A DNA stretch of 64,000 bases from UBA4744 sp963717135 (lineage in GTDB: Bacteria; Actinomycetota; Acidimicrobiia; Spongiisociales; UBA4744), in the NCBI GenBank assembly GCA_963717135.1, contig CAVQVN010000009.1:992001-1056000 (forward strand). Direction: 5' to 3'. How positions within the stretch are numbered: position 1 is the stretch's first letter; every line of letters begins with the position of its first letter. Position numbers and translations under genes: made by a program. A model generated the notes under the pieces. It did not search any database, was not told the origin of the DNA, and saw nothing but the letters and a program-made list of their open reading frames with translations. Of the stretch, positions 1 to 7,729 are shown in pieces.

Positions 1-170
1 GCTCCCTTTGGCCGCTCGGGCATCCCGGCATGCCCGAAGCGCGCTTCAGGCGGCAGGTAGATTAGCGCCGTCGGCGAACTCCCCAAACGCCATCCCATCG
101 TGAGGCGGCATAGCGCTACTGGTCCTGCCAAGATCATGTCGAAACACCACTCGCGATCGGAGGAGAGTCG

Positions 171-1124
171 GTGAACGACCTGGCCGACAAGCTGCGGCGC
201 TGGGTGACCGCCGGTCTCATCGATGAAGCTCAAGCCGACGCAATCCGATCGTTCGAGATGGCGCCGGTCGATGAACGAAGGGTGCCGCTCATTGCCGAGG
301 TGCTGGGGTATCTCGGTGGGTCGCTGGCGCTGATCGCCGCCTTCATCCTGGTCGGCGAGTTCTGGACGGACCTGCAGGTGTGGGCCCGGTTGCTTCTGGT
401 CGGGGCGGGGACCGTCGCTTTCTTGACGGCCGGCTGGTTCATCAGGACGGTCGAGAACGAAGCGATCCGCCGTCTGTCGAGCTTCGCCTGGGCATTGGGG
501 GCGGTCGGCGTGGCCTTCTGGTTCGGGCTCCTCGGCCGAGACGTCCTCGACGCGGAACCGGAGACTGCTCTCCTCATGGGTTCGGCGGCCGGCTGGGTGG
601 TCGCCTTCCTGCTGTACCGCTGGTCACCCCGCGGCCTGCAGCAGATCCTGCTGGGCAGCGCAACGGTGGCCGGCGCTCTTTCGCTGCTGGCTCATCTCAA
701 CCAACCTCCGGAAGCGTTCTACGGGCTGGCGATCTGGGGAATCGGGGGGGCGTGGCTGTTCCTCGCCTGGGGTGGTCATCTCCGGCCGCCCACCACCGCC
801 TTTGCCCTCGGTTCTCTGGCCGTCCTCTTCGGTCCCCAGACGATGAGGTTCGAGGATGCCACCTGGCCGCTGCTGTTGGGATTGGTGACCGCCGGTCTTC
901 TGCTTGTCTCTAGCGTGACCTTGCGCAACACGATCCTGCTGGGGTTCGGAGCTGCCGGGATCTTCATCTTCGTGCCGCAGATCATCTTCGAGTATTTCGG
1001 CGACACGATCGGCGTGCCGCTGGCCCTCTTCCTGACCGGGGTGGTGCTGTTGGGGGCCGCCCTGCTGGTCGCCCGGTTGCGAACGGAGGTCGTTTCGGAT
1101 TCATCCAACGAGGAGCAATCGTGA
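171..1124 (+). CDS. DUF2157-type multi-spanning membrane protein
   Basis: 317 residues. A soluble N-terminal stretch of about 45 residues (LRRWVTAGLIDEAQADAI) resembles the head of the DUF2157 family. It is followed by about nine or ten hydrophobic segments out to residue ~305 and a short polar tail. The GTG start is preceded by a good ribosome binding site (GGAGGAGAG at about 159-167). Its last four bases overlap the start of the next gene, so the two are probably co-transcribed and translationally coupled. The biochemical function of this family is unknown; the family call rests on the N-terminal pattern plus topology. Confidence 0.75.
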   Translation: MNDLADKLRRWVTAGLIDEAQADAIRSFEMAPVDERRVPLIAEVLGYLGGSLALIAAFILVGEFWTDLQVWARLLLVGAGTVAFLTAGWFIRTVENEAIRRLSSFAWALGAVGVAFWFGLLGRDVLDAEPETALLMGSAAGWVVAFLLYRWSPRGLQQILLGSATVAGALSLLAHLNQPPEAFYGLAIWGIGGAWLFLAWGGHLRPPTTAFALGSLAVLFGPQTMRFEDATWPLLLGLVTAGLLLVSSVTLRNTILLGFGAAGIFIFVPQIIFEYFGDTIGVPLALFLTGVVLLGAALLVARLRTEVVSDSSNEEQS

Positions 1125-1852
1125 CCCCCGAGCGTCGCGCCGTCGTGGCCGTCGTCGCGGCGATCTCGGTGCTGGTGGTCGTGACCGTTGTCATCCTGAC
1201 CTTCGGAGTGATCCCGCTCCCCGATTTCCCCGCCCTGGCCGACCGGCCCGATCCGTCGATCCCCGGCACTGTCGCCTACATGGAGTACGGCGAGACCCCG
1301 TGCCTGTTCACCGTGCCTGCCTCAGGCGGCGAAGGACGGGAGGCCTGGTGCGGACGCGAGTACGTTGAATTTCCGGCCTGGACCTCCGACGGTTTGCTGG
1401 TGGTGACCGACTGGGAAGGCACGCCGACCTACCTCCTCATCGACCCGGCCACCGGAGATGAGGTAGACCGGGTGCCCGCCGGCGACCAGCTGGTTGACGG
1501 ACCGCTCCCCTACCTGGGGGCCGATCGGCAGGAACGGGCCGACGGCGCGGTGGTCCGCACCGAGGGCCTGCGAGGAGGGACCTCCTCGGTGGTCGTGCGG
1601 CTGGACGGAACCGACCAGACGATCCTCTCGATCGAAGACGCTCCGTCCGACTACCGCTTCTATGAAGCTCAGTGGTCACCCGACGGCGAGTGGGTGCTGG
1701 TATCCGATACCGAAGGCCGCTTGCTCATCGTCGCCGCCGATGGAACCCCCGGGGCCCGGGTGCTGATGGACGGGCTTGAAGACTGGGGCCCCCAAGCTGC
1801 CTGGTTCATCCCCGGCAACGACACCTACACGGTGGAGATCGAGGGAAGGTAG
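1121..1852 (+). CDS. Membrane-anchored TolB/WD40-like beta-propeller protein
   Basis: 243 residues. One N-terminal membrane helix (about residues 5-28) anchors an extracytoplasmic domain. That domain contains repeated blade-like segments such as PAWTSDGLLVVTDW and EAQWSPDGEWVLVSD, which match the xWSPDGxxL pattern of TolB/PD40 propellers. At this length it could form only a partial propeller (about 4-5 blades). It starts with GTG inside the stop codon of the upstream DUF2157 gene, so the two form a two-gene unit. No catalytic residues are evident; a structural or sensory role is inference. Confidence 0.6.
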   Translation: MTPERRAVVAVVAAISVLVVVTVVILTFGVIPLPDFPALADRPDPSIPGTVAYMEYGETPCLFTVPASGGEGREAWCGREYVEFPAWTSDGLLVVTDWEGTPTYLLIDPATGDEVDRVPAGDQLVDGPLPYLGADRQERADGAVVRTEGLRGGTSSVVVRLDGTDQTILSIEDAPSDYRFYEAQWSPDGEWVLVSDTEGRLLIVAADGTPGARVLMDGLEDWGPQAAWFIPGNDTYTVEIEGR

Positions 1853-1860
1853 AGCCGTCT

Positions 1861-1903
1861 GCAGACAGCAGACAGCGGACAGCGACAGCGGACAGCGGAC
1901 AGC
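1861..1903. repeat. Heptad tandem array 1 (unit GCAGACA/GCGGACA)
   Basis: Six consecutive units of 7 bp (one has lost a base) fill the gap between the convergent genes ending at 1852 and 1905. Units read GCAGACA, GCAGACA, GCGGACA, GCGACA, GCGGACA, GCGGACA. It is one of about a dozen 7-bp-period arrays in the window whose unit sequences differ from site to site. Confidence 0.8.
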
Positions 1904-1904
1904 T

Positions 1905-2414
1905 TTACCTCCCCAACTCCTCCGCCTGCTTCCTGATCCGCAACCCCGGCACCACGAGTATCGCCGCCAGCGCCAGATCGAAGACGGCCGGCCATCCTCG
2001 CCACGTGAAATCGAAGATGGCCACCACTACCAGAGCCGCCCCACCGATCAGCAACCAGCGCGACGCCCGGGAGAGGATGGCAGCCTGGCGGTCGGCGGGG
2101 AGCGGCTCGAAGGTCCCGGCGACACTCACCTTCTCGAGGCTCTTCGACACGCTGCGGGACATCCAGGCGATGATCCCGGTGACGTAGACGAGACTCACCC
2201 CCACCCAGCCCGGCGAGACCAGCAACGTGATGGCAATGCTGGCTACCACCAGCACCAGCATGATCGGGTAGGACTTCTTGAGATAGACGAGCGCCCACTC
2301 CGGACCCTTGGTGGCAGCCCGGACGCTGACCAGGCCGCCCCACAAACCACCCAGCACCCCGGCAAACGCGGCGATCACCGCCCCGGTTTCGAGAGAAACC
2401 TCAACGAGCGCCAC
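1905..2414 (-). CDS. Hypothetical membrane protein, about four TM segments
   Basis: 169 residues with four hydrophobic segments, around residues 10-30, 48-68, 70-88 and 120-160 (the last may be two helices), and a basic C-terminus. I recognise no family. Its GTG start overlaps the htpX stop codon by one base (TAGTG), so it is translated as the second gene of an htpX operon. That suggests a membrane-quality-control or accessory role, which is inference only. Confidence 0.65.
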   Translation of the reverse strand: MALVEVSLETGAVIAAFAGVLGGLWGGLVSVRAATKGPEWALVYLKKSYPIMLVLVVASIAITLLVSPGWVGVSLVYVTGIIAWMSRSVSKSLEKVSVAGTFEPLPADRQAAILSRASRWLLIGGAALVVVAIFDFTWRGWPAVFDLALAAILVVPGLRIRKQAEELGR

Positions 2415-3268
2415 TAGACCCGGTACTGCATCTCTTCGAGACGCCGCACGCGGTCCTCGATGGGCGGGTGGGTGGAGAACATGCGGCCCAACCCCCCGCC
2501 GCCCCCGCGATTGCCCAGCGCTTTGAGCGGATCGGCGATGAAGAGTTGGCTCACCGCCGGATTGACGTTCATCGGGATCCGGGAGGTGCCTATCTCGAGC
2601 TTGCGCAGAGCGCTGGCCAGGTTGAGCGGCTGGCCGGTGATCGCCACCCCGGAAGCGTCCGCCTGGTACTCGCGGGCCCGGGAGATCGCCAGGCGGATCA
2701 GCATGGCGGCGATCGGAGCCAGGATCAGGCTGAGGATCGCCACGATCCCGCTGAGTGCGTCGTTGCTGCGCCTCCGTCCCATCCCGCCCCAGAAGGCCAT
2801 CCGGGCGAAGATCGACAGAGCGGCGGCGAGCATGGCGGCAATCGATGAGATGAGGATGTCCCGGTTGCGGACGTGGGCCAGTTCGTGGGCCAGCACCCCT
2901 TCCAGCTCCTCGTACGACATCAGTTGCATGATTCCGGAGGTGACCGCCACGGCGGCGTTCCTAGGGTTGCGCCCGGTGGCGAAAGCGTTCGGCTGTGGCG
3001 AGTCGATCAGGTAGATCTTCGGCATCGGCATGTTGGTCTGCGTGGCCAGGTTCCGCACGATGGCGTACACCTGGGGCAGCTCGTGCTCTTCGACCGGCTT
3101 GGCCCGGCTGGCGGCCAGCGCCATCTTGGCCGAGAAGAAATACACGAAGAAGTTCAGGACGCCGGCGATACCGAGCCCGATCCACGGCGAGTAGCCAAAA
3201 GCCTGGGCAACCAGCACCACCAGGGCGCTCATGAAGGCCAACAATCCGACGGTTTTCAAGTTGTTCAT
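2414..3268 (-). CDS. htpX: HtpX-like M48 family zinc metalloprotease
   Basis: 284 residues, the usual HtpX length. Two N-terminal membrane helices (about residues 5-50) are followed by the M48 domain. The zinc motif HELAH is at H128-E129-H132, and a downstream EYQADASG segment supplies the usual third ligand Glu. SPQPNAFATGR before the motif is also typical of HtpX. Two more hydrophobic stretches lie at about 143-195. The family degrades misfolded membrane proteins at the cytoplasmic membrane. It is the first gene of a two-gene minus-strand unit with the small membrane protein that follows. Confidence 0.9.
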   Translation of the reverse strand: MNNLKTVGLLAFMSALVVLVAQAFGYSPWIGLGIAGVLNFFVYFFSAKMALAASRAKPVEEHELPQVYAIVRNLATQTNMPMPKIYLIDSPQPNAFATGRNPRNAAVAVTSGIMQLMSYEELEGVLAHELAHVRNRDILISSIAAMLAAALSIFARMAFWGGMGRRRSNDALSGIVAILSLILAPIAAMLIRLAISRAREYQADASGVAITGQPLNLASALRKLEIGTSRIPMNVNPAVSQLFIADPLKALGNRGGGGGLGRMFSTHPPIEDRVRRLEEMQYRV

Positions 3269-3595
3269 CGTGCTCTTGATGGTACCGGGATGGCCGGATT
3301 GTGCGATGGGATATCACATGCGCTTTTGTGAATGGGTGGCCACGAAAACACAGAAAGCGCGGTGAGTTCTGACTCGCTAGAGTTGATACTTGGTGGCCTG
3401 GGAGGGCCCCTGCAAGGGGAAGAGACGAAGGAGGGCATTTCGCGAAGGTGTCTCGTTTCACTCACGTCGCGCTCTCGAAGATGTTGGTTTCCAATTCGCA
3501 GAGCCGTGGAACCGGCCGCAGAGGAGGTGACTCACGTCAGAGTCAAGACCCGCGAAATCAAACGTAAGGGCGATCCGCCACGAAAGGGGCACACG
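3269..3595. other. Intergenic leader between divergent htpX and the metalloprotease gene
   Basis: A 327-bp gap holding both divergent promoters. The part nearest the protease gene is rich in short inverted repeats, for example CCCCTGCAAGGGG at 3407-3419 and a GGCC-rich stretch at 3392-3410. An open frame runs through it from 3332, but its translation (Arg/Ser/Cys mix) looks non-coding. It may be a structured 5' leader; I could not match it to a known riboswitch consensus. Confidence 0.35.
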
Positions 3596-5266
3596 TTGAA
3601 ACGAATGACATTACTGAGTTGCTTTGTACTTGTACTGGGCTTGCTGGTGATTCCGTTACCCGCCGGCGCCGACGGCCCTGTCTCCCCTCCGACCGAGTTT
3701 CCGAGAAACACGATGGCACCGGCCGGACCCGACGCCATGGACCTCTCGGTGGAGATGCTCGGTGAGGACGAGATCGCCATGCGCAAGCTGGCCGCCCAGG
3801 TGGGACCGGCCGTGGCGACCAACGCCTCACCGATCGGCGAGCCGGCCACGGTTGGTGATGAGTTCACAATCACCGTCTCCGACAACGGTCTTGGCACCGA
3901 CTACAACGAAACCTTCGTGACGGTATTGGACGGTGAACACGGGATCATCCTCATAGAGAAGGCCGCCTACGACACCTTCGACGGCACCGACTACTACTTC
4001 CCCAATCCAAACGGCTGTTGGAGGCCGGAAGACGTCATTGCACACGACCAACTCGCCTACTTGCTGGGTGAGTTCGACAACACGATTTACCCGACCGATA
4101 CCACGGTGTTCGGCGAGCCGCTGGCGCGTGGCGATGAAGGCAAGAAGACCTGGATCTTGATCTTCAACATCCGCGACGAGTCGTACTACGACTGCGCACA
4201 GACCAGCTATATCGCAGGGTATTTCTCGGCCTCTGAAAGCGCCGAGAACAATAAGAACATCATGCACATCGACTCGTACGATTGGGCCAACCGGACCGGA
4301 CCCGACGCCGACCGGCCGTTCCTCTACGAGGGAACCTTTGCGCACGAGTTCGAGCATCTGATCCACTTCGACATCGACCCCGACGAGCCGTCCTGGGTGG
4401 ACGAGGGTCTGGCCGACCTGGCCGGGTTCCTGTGCGGCTATGGGCACTCCAGTGGTCACATCGCCTATTACATGGTGTACCACCCGTTCACCGCCCTGAC
4501 GTTCTGGGGCAGTGGGCTCGAGGACTACGGGGCCAGCTACCTGTTCCAGCTGTACCTGTGGGAGCACTACGGGGGCACGGCGTTCGTGTCGACGCTGGTG
4601 GACGAGCAGGCCAACGGCATCGAGGGGATCGAGAAGACCCTGGCCGCCTTCGGCTACCGGGACAGCTTCGATGAAATCTTCGACAACTGGACGGTGGCCA
4701 ACTACATCGACGACACCAACAAGTCGGGCGGCAAGTACGGGTACGAAACGCTCGACATGGGCAGCATCGACAGTTGGGGCTACACCATCCCGTACGTGTT
4801 GGAGAACTTCTGGTGGGGTCCCCCGGATACAGCTCCGTTCACGATTCCGTCGTACTGGCTCGGCGATCCGCAACCGTACACGGCGCAGTACTACCGGTAC
4901 AACAACGCAAAAACAGCGAACAGCTGGATCGATGGTGAGGATTTCGCCGGCACATTGGCCTACAGCGGTAGCTACGAGTGGTATTCGGATGCCGAGGCCT
5001 GGGCGTGGCGGAGTTTTTACCAGAGCTTCGACATCCCTGCGGTTGGCGCCACGCTGAACTTCTATGACCTTCTTCGATATCGAGGAGGACTGGGACTATG
5101 GCTACGTCGAGGTGTACGACCAGGACACCGGCGAGTGGTACACGCTCGATGCGGCGGGCACGGTGAACAACGTGGCCCACGGTCAGGACAATCCCAACAC
5201 GCCGGATGGTCGGGAACCCACCGACTACGAGGCGGCCGGCCGCTGGCACGGCTTCACCGGCAATAG
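3596..5266 (+). CDS. Secreted HExxH zinc metalloprotease, N-terminal part (frameshifted gene)
   Basis: I start it at TTG 3596 because it gives a clean signal peptide (MKRMTLL, hydrophobic core, PLPAGADG cleavage region) with a weak GAAAGGGG site upstream. The catalytic motif HEFEH is at residues 250-254, followed by WVDEGLADLAG, whose Glu is the likely third zinc ligand. This is the M30/immune-inhibitor-A-like gluzincin layout. From about 5060 the frame loses protein character: the last ~67 residues are Arg/Gly-rich. The family sequence continues in the other frame from 5064. The true product is therefore probably one ~700-residue protein spanning 3596-5723, interrupted by a natural frameshift or by an assembly error. 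Confidence 0.7.
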   Translation: MKRMTLLSCFVLVLGLLVIPLPAGADGPVSPPTEFPRNTMAPAGPDAMDLSVEMLGEDEIAMRKLAAQVGPAVATNASPIGEPATVGDEFTITVSDNGLGTDYNETFVTVLDGEHGIILIEKAAYDTFDGTDYYFPNPNGCWRPEDVIAHDQLAYLLGEFDNTIYPTDTTVFGEPLARGDEGKKTWILIFNIRDESYYDCAQTSYIAGYFSASESAENNKNIMHIDSYDWANRTGPDADRPFLYEGTFAHEFEHLIHFDIDPDEPSWVDEGLADLAGFLCGYGHSSGHIAYYMVYHPFTALTFWGSGLEDYGASYLFQLYLWEHYGGTAFVSTLVDEQANGIEGIEKTLAAFGYRDSFDEIFDNWTVANYIDDTNKSGGKYGYETLDMGSIDSWGYTIPYVLENFWWGPPDTAPFTIPSYWLGDPQPYTAQYYRYNNAKTANSWIDGEDFAGTLAYSGSYEWYSDAEAWAWRSFYQSFDIPAVGATLNFYDLLRYRGGLGLWLRRGVRPGHRRVVHARCGGHGEQRGPRSGQSQHAGWSGTHRLRGGRPLARLHRQ

Positions 5267-5723
5267 CGGAGGATGGATTCCGGTGTCGATGGACCTGACG
5301 CCCTTTGCCGGGCACGCCATCGATCTGTACTTCACCACCTGGCAGGACGGCGCCTTCACCCTGCAGATGATGTACGTCGACGACATCTCGATCCCCGCGA
5401 TCGGGTTCTTCGACGACGTCGAAGCGGGCGAGGACGGCTGGGCCTCTAGCGGTTGGTACGTGACCGACGGCATCCAGGCCAACGGGTTCGGGGTGAGGAC
5501 GATCGACACCAAGTTCGTCCCGATCGCTCGCTATCCAGAGCCAGCCAGCAACAACGCCATGACCCTGCGGGGAGTGCGCGACATGACGGTAGACACGGAG
5601 ACCCAAAGTGGCGAGGATCGGATTCCCGCCACGCCGGTGAAGTCCGGAAGGGTGCAGGTGGCCATCGTGGCCAACCACGCAGACCACATCCTGCCCTCGA
5701 GCTACGAGTTCGGCGTCAGATAA
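5064..5723 (+). CDS. C-terminal part of the frameshifted secreted metalloprotease
   Basis: 219 residues, lying one frame over from the upstream protease fragment. The opening residues FDIEEDWDYGYVEVYD, then WIPVSMDLTPFAGHAIDLYF and the FFDDVEAGEDGW segment, are typical of the MAM-like beta-sandwich at the C-terminus of immune inhibitor A proteases. There is no credible ribosome binding site, and the ATG is simply the first in frame. It is best read as the continuation of the gene starting at 3596. A hairpin terminator follows 21 bases after the stop. Confidence 0.65.
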   Translation: MTFFDIEEDWDYGYVEVYDQDTGEWYTLDAAGTVNNVAHGQDNPNTPDGREPTDYEAAGRWHGFTGNSGGWIPVSMDLTPFAGHAIDLYFTTWQDGAFTLQMMYVDDISIPAIGFFDDVEAGEDGWASSGWYVTDGIQANGFGVRTIDTKFVPIARYPEPASNNAMTLRGVRDMTVDTETQSGEDRIPATPVKSGRVQVAIVANHADHILPSSYEFGVR

Positions 5724-5744
5724 CCACTCCGAAACCGATTGATT

Positions 5745-5783
5745 GGTAGCAGGGGGGCCCGAAAGGCCTCCCTGCTACCTTTC
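5745..5783 (+). terminator. Rho-independent terminator after the metalloprotease
   Basis: A 15-pair stem (left arm 5745-5759, right arm 5765-5779, one G-T wobble) with a CGAAA loop, followed by TTTCT. It is the strongest intrinsic terminator I see in the window. It lies 21 bases past the protease stop at 5723 and can also serve the convergent lipoprotein gene ending at 5809. Confidence 0.9.
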
Positions 5784-5808
5784 TGAAGGGTGCCGCCTAC
5801 CAGTCGCC

Positions 5809-6237
5809 CTAGTGGCGTTGTGGCATCACGATCTCGACGTCGGGGTCGCGCGTCTGATTGGGCCAACCGTCGACGACATTGGCGTGCGGCACCGTGGGCT
5901 TGGCTACCGGAACATCCGGATCCCGGGTCTCGTTGGGAGTGCCGTCCTGGACGGTGGCCTTCTCATCATCGGGTGCCGACGTTTCCTCGCCGGTATCTCC
6001 ATCTCTGCCGAGTTCCCCAGCAGGGGTCTCTCCTGTGCTGATTTCTTCGCCAGCATCATCCGCAACAACCAATTCCGCATCAGGCGTCGCCGGATCGTAC
6101 ACCAACGAATCGGTTGTGATCTGGCCCGGAGCGGTAGTTGAAGGGGTTAGATCGTCCACCGGTTCATCACCACTCGACGCGCAGGCGGCAGTTGTCGTCG
6201 CTAACACAACAAGTGCGATCAGCAATAGCCCCTTCAT
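5809..6237 (-). CDS. Acidic, low-complexity lipoprotein
   Basis: 142 residues. A type II signal peptide (MKGLLLIALVVLATTTAAC) places the lipid-modified Cys at about residue 19. The rest is Asp/Glu/Thr/Pro-rich and probably disordered. Two similar segments, DGTPNETRDPDV and DGWPNQTRDPDV, occur near the C-terminus and point to an internal duplication. A strong ribosome binding site (GAGGAGTGAATT) precedes the ATG. I recognise no family and see no enzymatic motif; it may be a surface-exposed linker-type protein. Confidence 0.65.
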   Translation of the reverse strand: MKGLLLIALVVLATTTAACASSGDEPVDDLTPSTTAPGQITTDSLVYDPATPDAELVVADDAGEEISTGETPAGELGRDGDTGEETSAPDDEKATVQDGTPNETRDPDVPVAKPTVPHANVVDGWPNQTRDPDVEIVMPQRH

Positions 6238-6318
6238 AATTCACTCCTCATCGCACGCCCCAACCCACCCTCCATTCTGGTCTCTCTGTTGAGACGTGTC
6301 ACGCCGACGGACGGTTCC

Positions 6319-7626
6319 CTATTTCCTTACCACCAACACCCGGAAGTCGCCGAGGCCCCTCGGGTGGAGCAACGTCTCCGCTTCGGTCCTGGTGGATCGC
6401 ACCTTCAGGCGTTCCATCGGGTCGCCGTCGCGGGCCAGTTCCAGTTCCTGGTGGCGGAGCTTGCTGAGTTTTGAGCGCAATCCCAGCTCGCTGAGGAAGT
6501 CGTCCTGGCGGTGGTATTCGATGCTGGCTCCCAGCTGGACAGCCCGATCGATGAGCGCGGTGAAGTTGACGTCCACGGTGATGTCGGTCTCGCCCGGTTC
6601 GTCGAGAGGATGAGGTCCGAGGTGGTGGGCCCGGTAGGTGCGGAGCGTTCCCTCGACCCGGCGTTTCTCCAGGTTCTCGGCGGTGTCGCCGTAGTCGATG
6701 AGCAGGACGGTGCCGGGGTCGAGTCGGTCGAGGATCGCTTCCAGCCATTCACCTGCCGCTAGCTGCACCTCGACCAGGCCTCGTTCCGGCGCCGGCAAGC
6801 CGAATCTCTCGGCCCACTCGGCGACCTCGGGACGGGCGTCAACGGGTACCAACATCAGCGCTTCGTCCTCGACCCCCACCCAGCGTTCGGTCCAGCCATG
6901 ACCGGTGCGGACCGCCAGGGCCACCGGGAGGTTGTCGAGGAGTTCATTGGCGATCACGACGCCGGAGAGGCGATCGGGGAGGTCATTGAGGGTGGGGACG
7001 ATGTGGTCGGGCGGGAGGACTGCTTCGAGTGCCCGGCGAGCGGCGGGAGATGCTTCGACTGCCCAGGGGTCGATCGGCGTTTCCAGGGTGGCAAGGAGTG
7101 GTTTGAGGAGGGAACCGGAACCGGCCCCTACCTCGACGAGGAGTGCCCCCCTACCCCAGCCTGCGCTGCGCTCCGGCTGCGGTACCTTCCCCCCAAGGCT
7201 CGCTTCGCTCACTGGGGGGACTATCCCGGAACCATCGACCTGTACCCCGCCCGATCCTGCTTCGCTCGCTGGGGGGACTATTCCAGGAGCGCCCTCCGCG
7301 GTCCGCGGTCCGCTAAATGGGGTCGCCGCCTCGCTCTCAGACTTACCGGGCAAGGCTCTACCCCCATCCCCCTCGCTTCGCTCGGGTACTTCCCCCTTCC
7401 AGGGGGAAGTCGAGAGTTCCTGGTCGACGAATCTGGCCAGGGTTTCGCCGAAGAGGGGGCTCACTTCGGGGCTGGTGAGGAAGTCGCCGGACTTGACCGA
7501 GCGGAGTGTCTTCGATGTGAAGAAGCCGTCCTCGGGGTCGTAGAGAGCGGCCGCCATGAACTCCTCGAAAGGGATCGGGCCTTCAGCCCGGATCCGGTTC
7601 ATCAGTCGTTCTTTCAAAGAAGCCAT
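6319..7626 (-). CDS. SAM-dependent methyltransferase, MidA/NDUFAF7 (DUF185) family, with repeat insert
   Basis: 435 residues. The N-terminal half (RAEGPIPFEEFMAAALYDP, GDFLTSPEVSPLFGETLARF) and the SAM-binding motif LLVEVGAGSGSLL (about 162-174) match the MidA/NDUFAF7 family. So does the later NELLDNLPV. In mitochondria the homologue methylates a complex I subunit, so closeness to the nuo operon is suggestive. Residues ~72-160 (7147-7413) are a Gly/Ser/Pro/Glu-rich insert. It contains GIVPPASEA and GIVPPVSEA as near repeats, encoded by palindromic DNA elements. The ATG sits at the edge of a heptad repeat array. Whether the insert is tolerated, or the gene is degraded but still open, cannot be told from sequence. 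Confidence 0.8.
   Translation of the reverse strand: MASLKERLMNRIRAEGPIPFEEFMAAALYDPEDGFFTSKTLRSVKSGDFLTSPEVSPLFGETLARFVDQELSTSPWKGEVPERSEGDGGRALPGKSESEAATPFSGPRTAEGAPGIVPPASEAGSGGVQVDGSGIVPPVSEASLGGKVPQPERSAGWGRGALLVEVGAGSGSLLKPLLATLETPIDPWAVEASPAARRALEAVLPPDHIVPTLNDLPDRLSGVVIANELLDNLPVALAVRTGHGWTERWVGVEDEALMLVPVDARPEVAEWAERFGLPAPERGLVEVQLAAGEWLEAILDRLDPGTVLLIDYGDTAENLEKRRVEGTLRTYRAHHLGPHPLDEPGETDITVDVNFTALIDRAVQLGASIEYHRQDDFLSELGLRSKLSKLRHQELELARDGDPMERLKVRSTRTEAETLLHPRGLGDFRVLVVRK
7147..7413. repeat. Cluster of palindromic REP-like elements inside a coding gene
   Basis: About 267 bp in frame within the methyltransferase. It contains GCTTCGCTCACTGGGGGGAC at 7203-7222 and a near copy at 7259-7279, each followed by CTATYCCRGGA. 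At 7351-7409 there is a longer element with CTCGCTTCGCTCGGG and a CTTCCCCCTTCCAGGGGGAAG hairpin. The last is nearly repeated at 53502-53566 outside any gene. The length is a multiple of three and no stop codon is created. Confidence 0.75.
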
Positions 7627-7651
7627 CAGTGCTCAGTCATCAGTCATCAGG
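7624..7651. repeat. Heptad tandem array 2a (unit CATCAGT)
   Basis: Four units, CATCAGT, GCTCAGT, CATCAGT and CATCAGG, begin exactly on the methyltransferase start codon (reverse complement of CAT at 7624-7626). It lies in the same intergenic gap as the longer array at 7674-7729. Confidence 0.75.
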
Positions 7652-7673
7652 TCCCGGTCTTTGCCAGAGACCA

Positions 7674-7729
7674 TTCTGGCAACTGGCAACTGGCAACTGG
7701 CAACTGACGACTGACTACTGAGAACTCTT
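7674..7729. repeat. Heptad tandem array 2b (unit AACTGGC/AACTGAC)
   Basis: Eight consecutive 7-bp units: TTCTGGC, three AACTGGC, AACTGAC, GACTGAC, TACTGAG, AACTCTT. The array runs across the glgB stop codon at 7715-7717, so the last residues of GlgB (KSSQ) are encoded by it. Confidence 0.85.

Noticed and set aside
1..60. Open frame from the window edge ending TAG at 58-60
   Set aside because: Only 19 codons with no recognisable content; it could be the end of an upstream gene, but this cannot be supported.
5064..5723. Second protease fragment considered as an independent gene
   Set aside because: No ribosome binding site, starts mid-domain and continues the upstream protein family pattern; treated as a frameshifted continuation.
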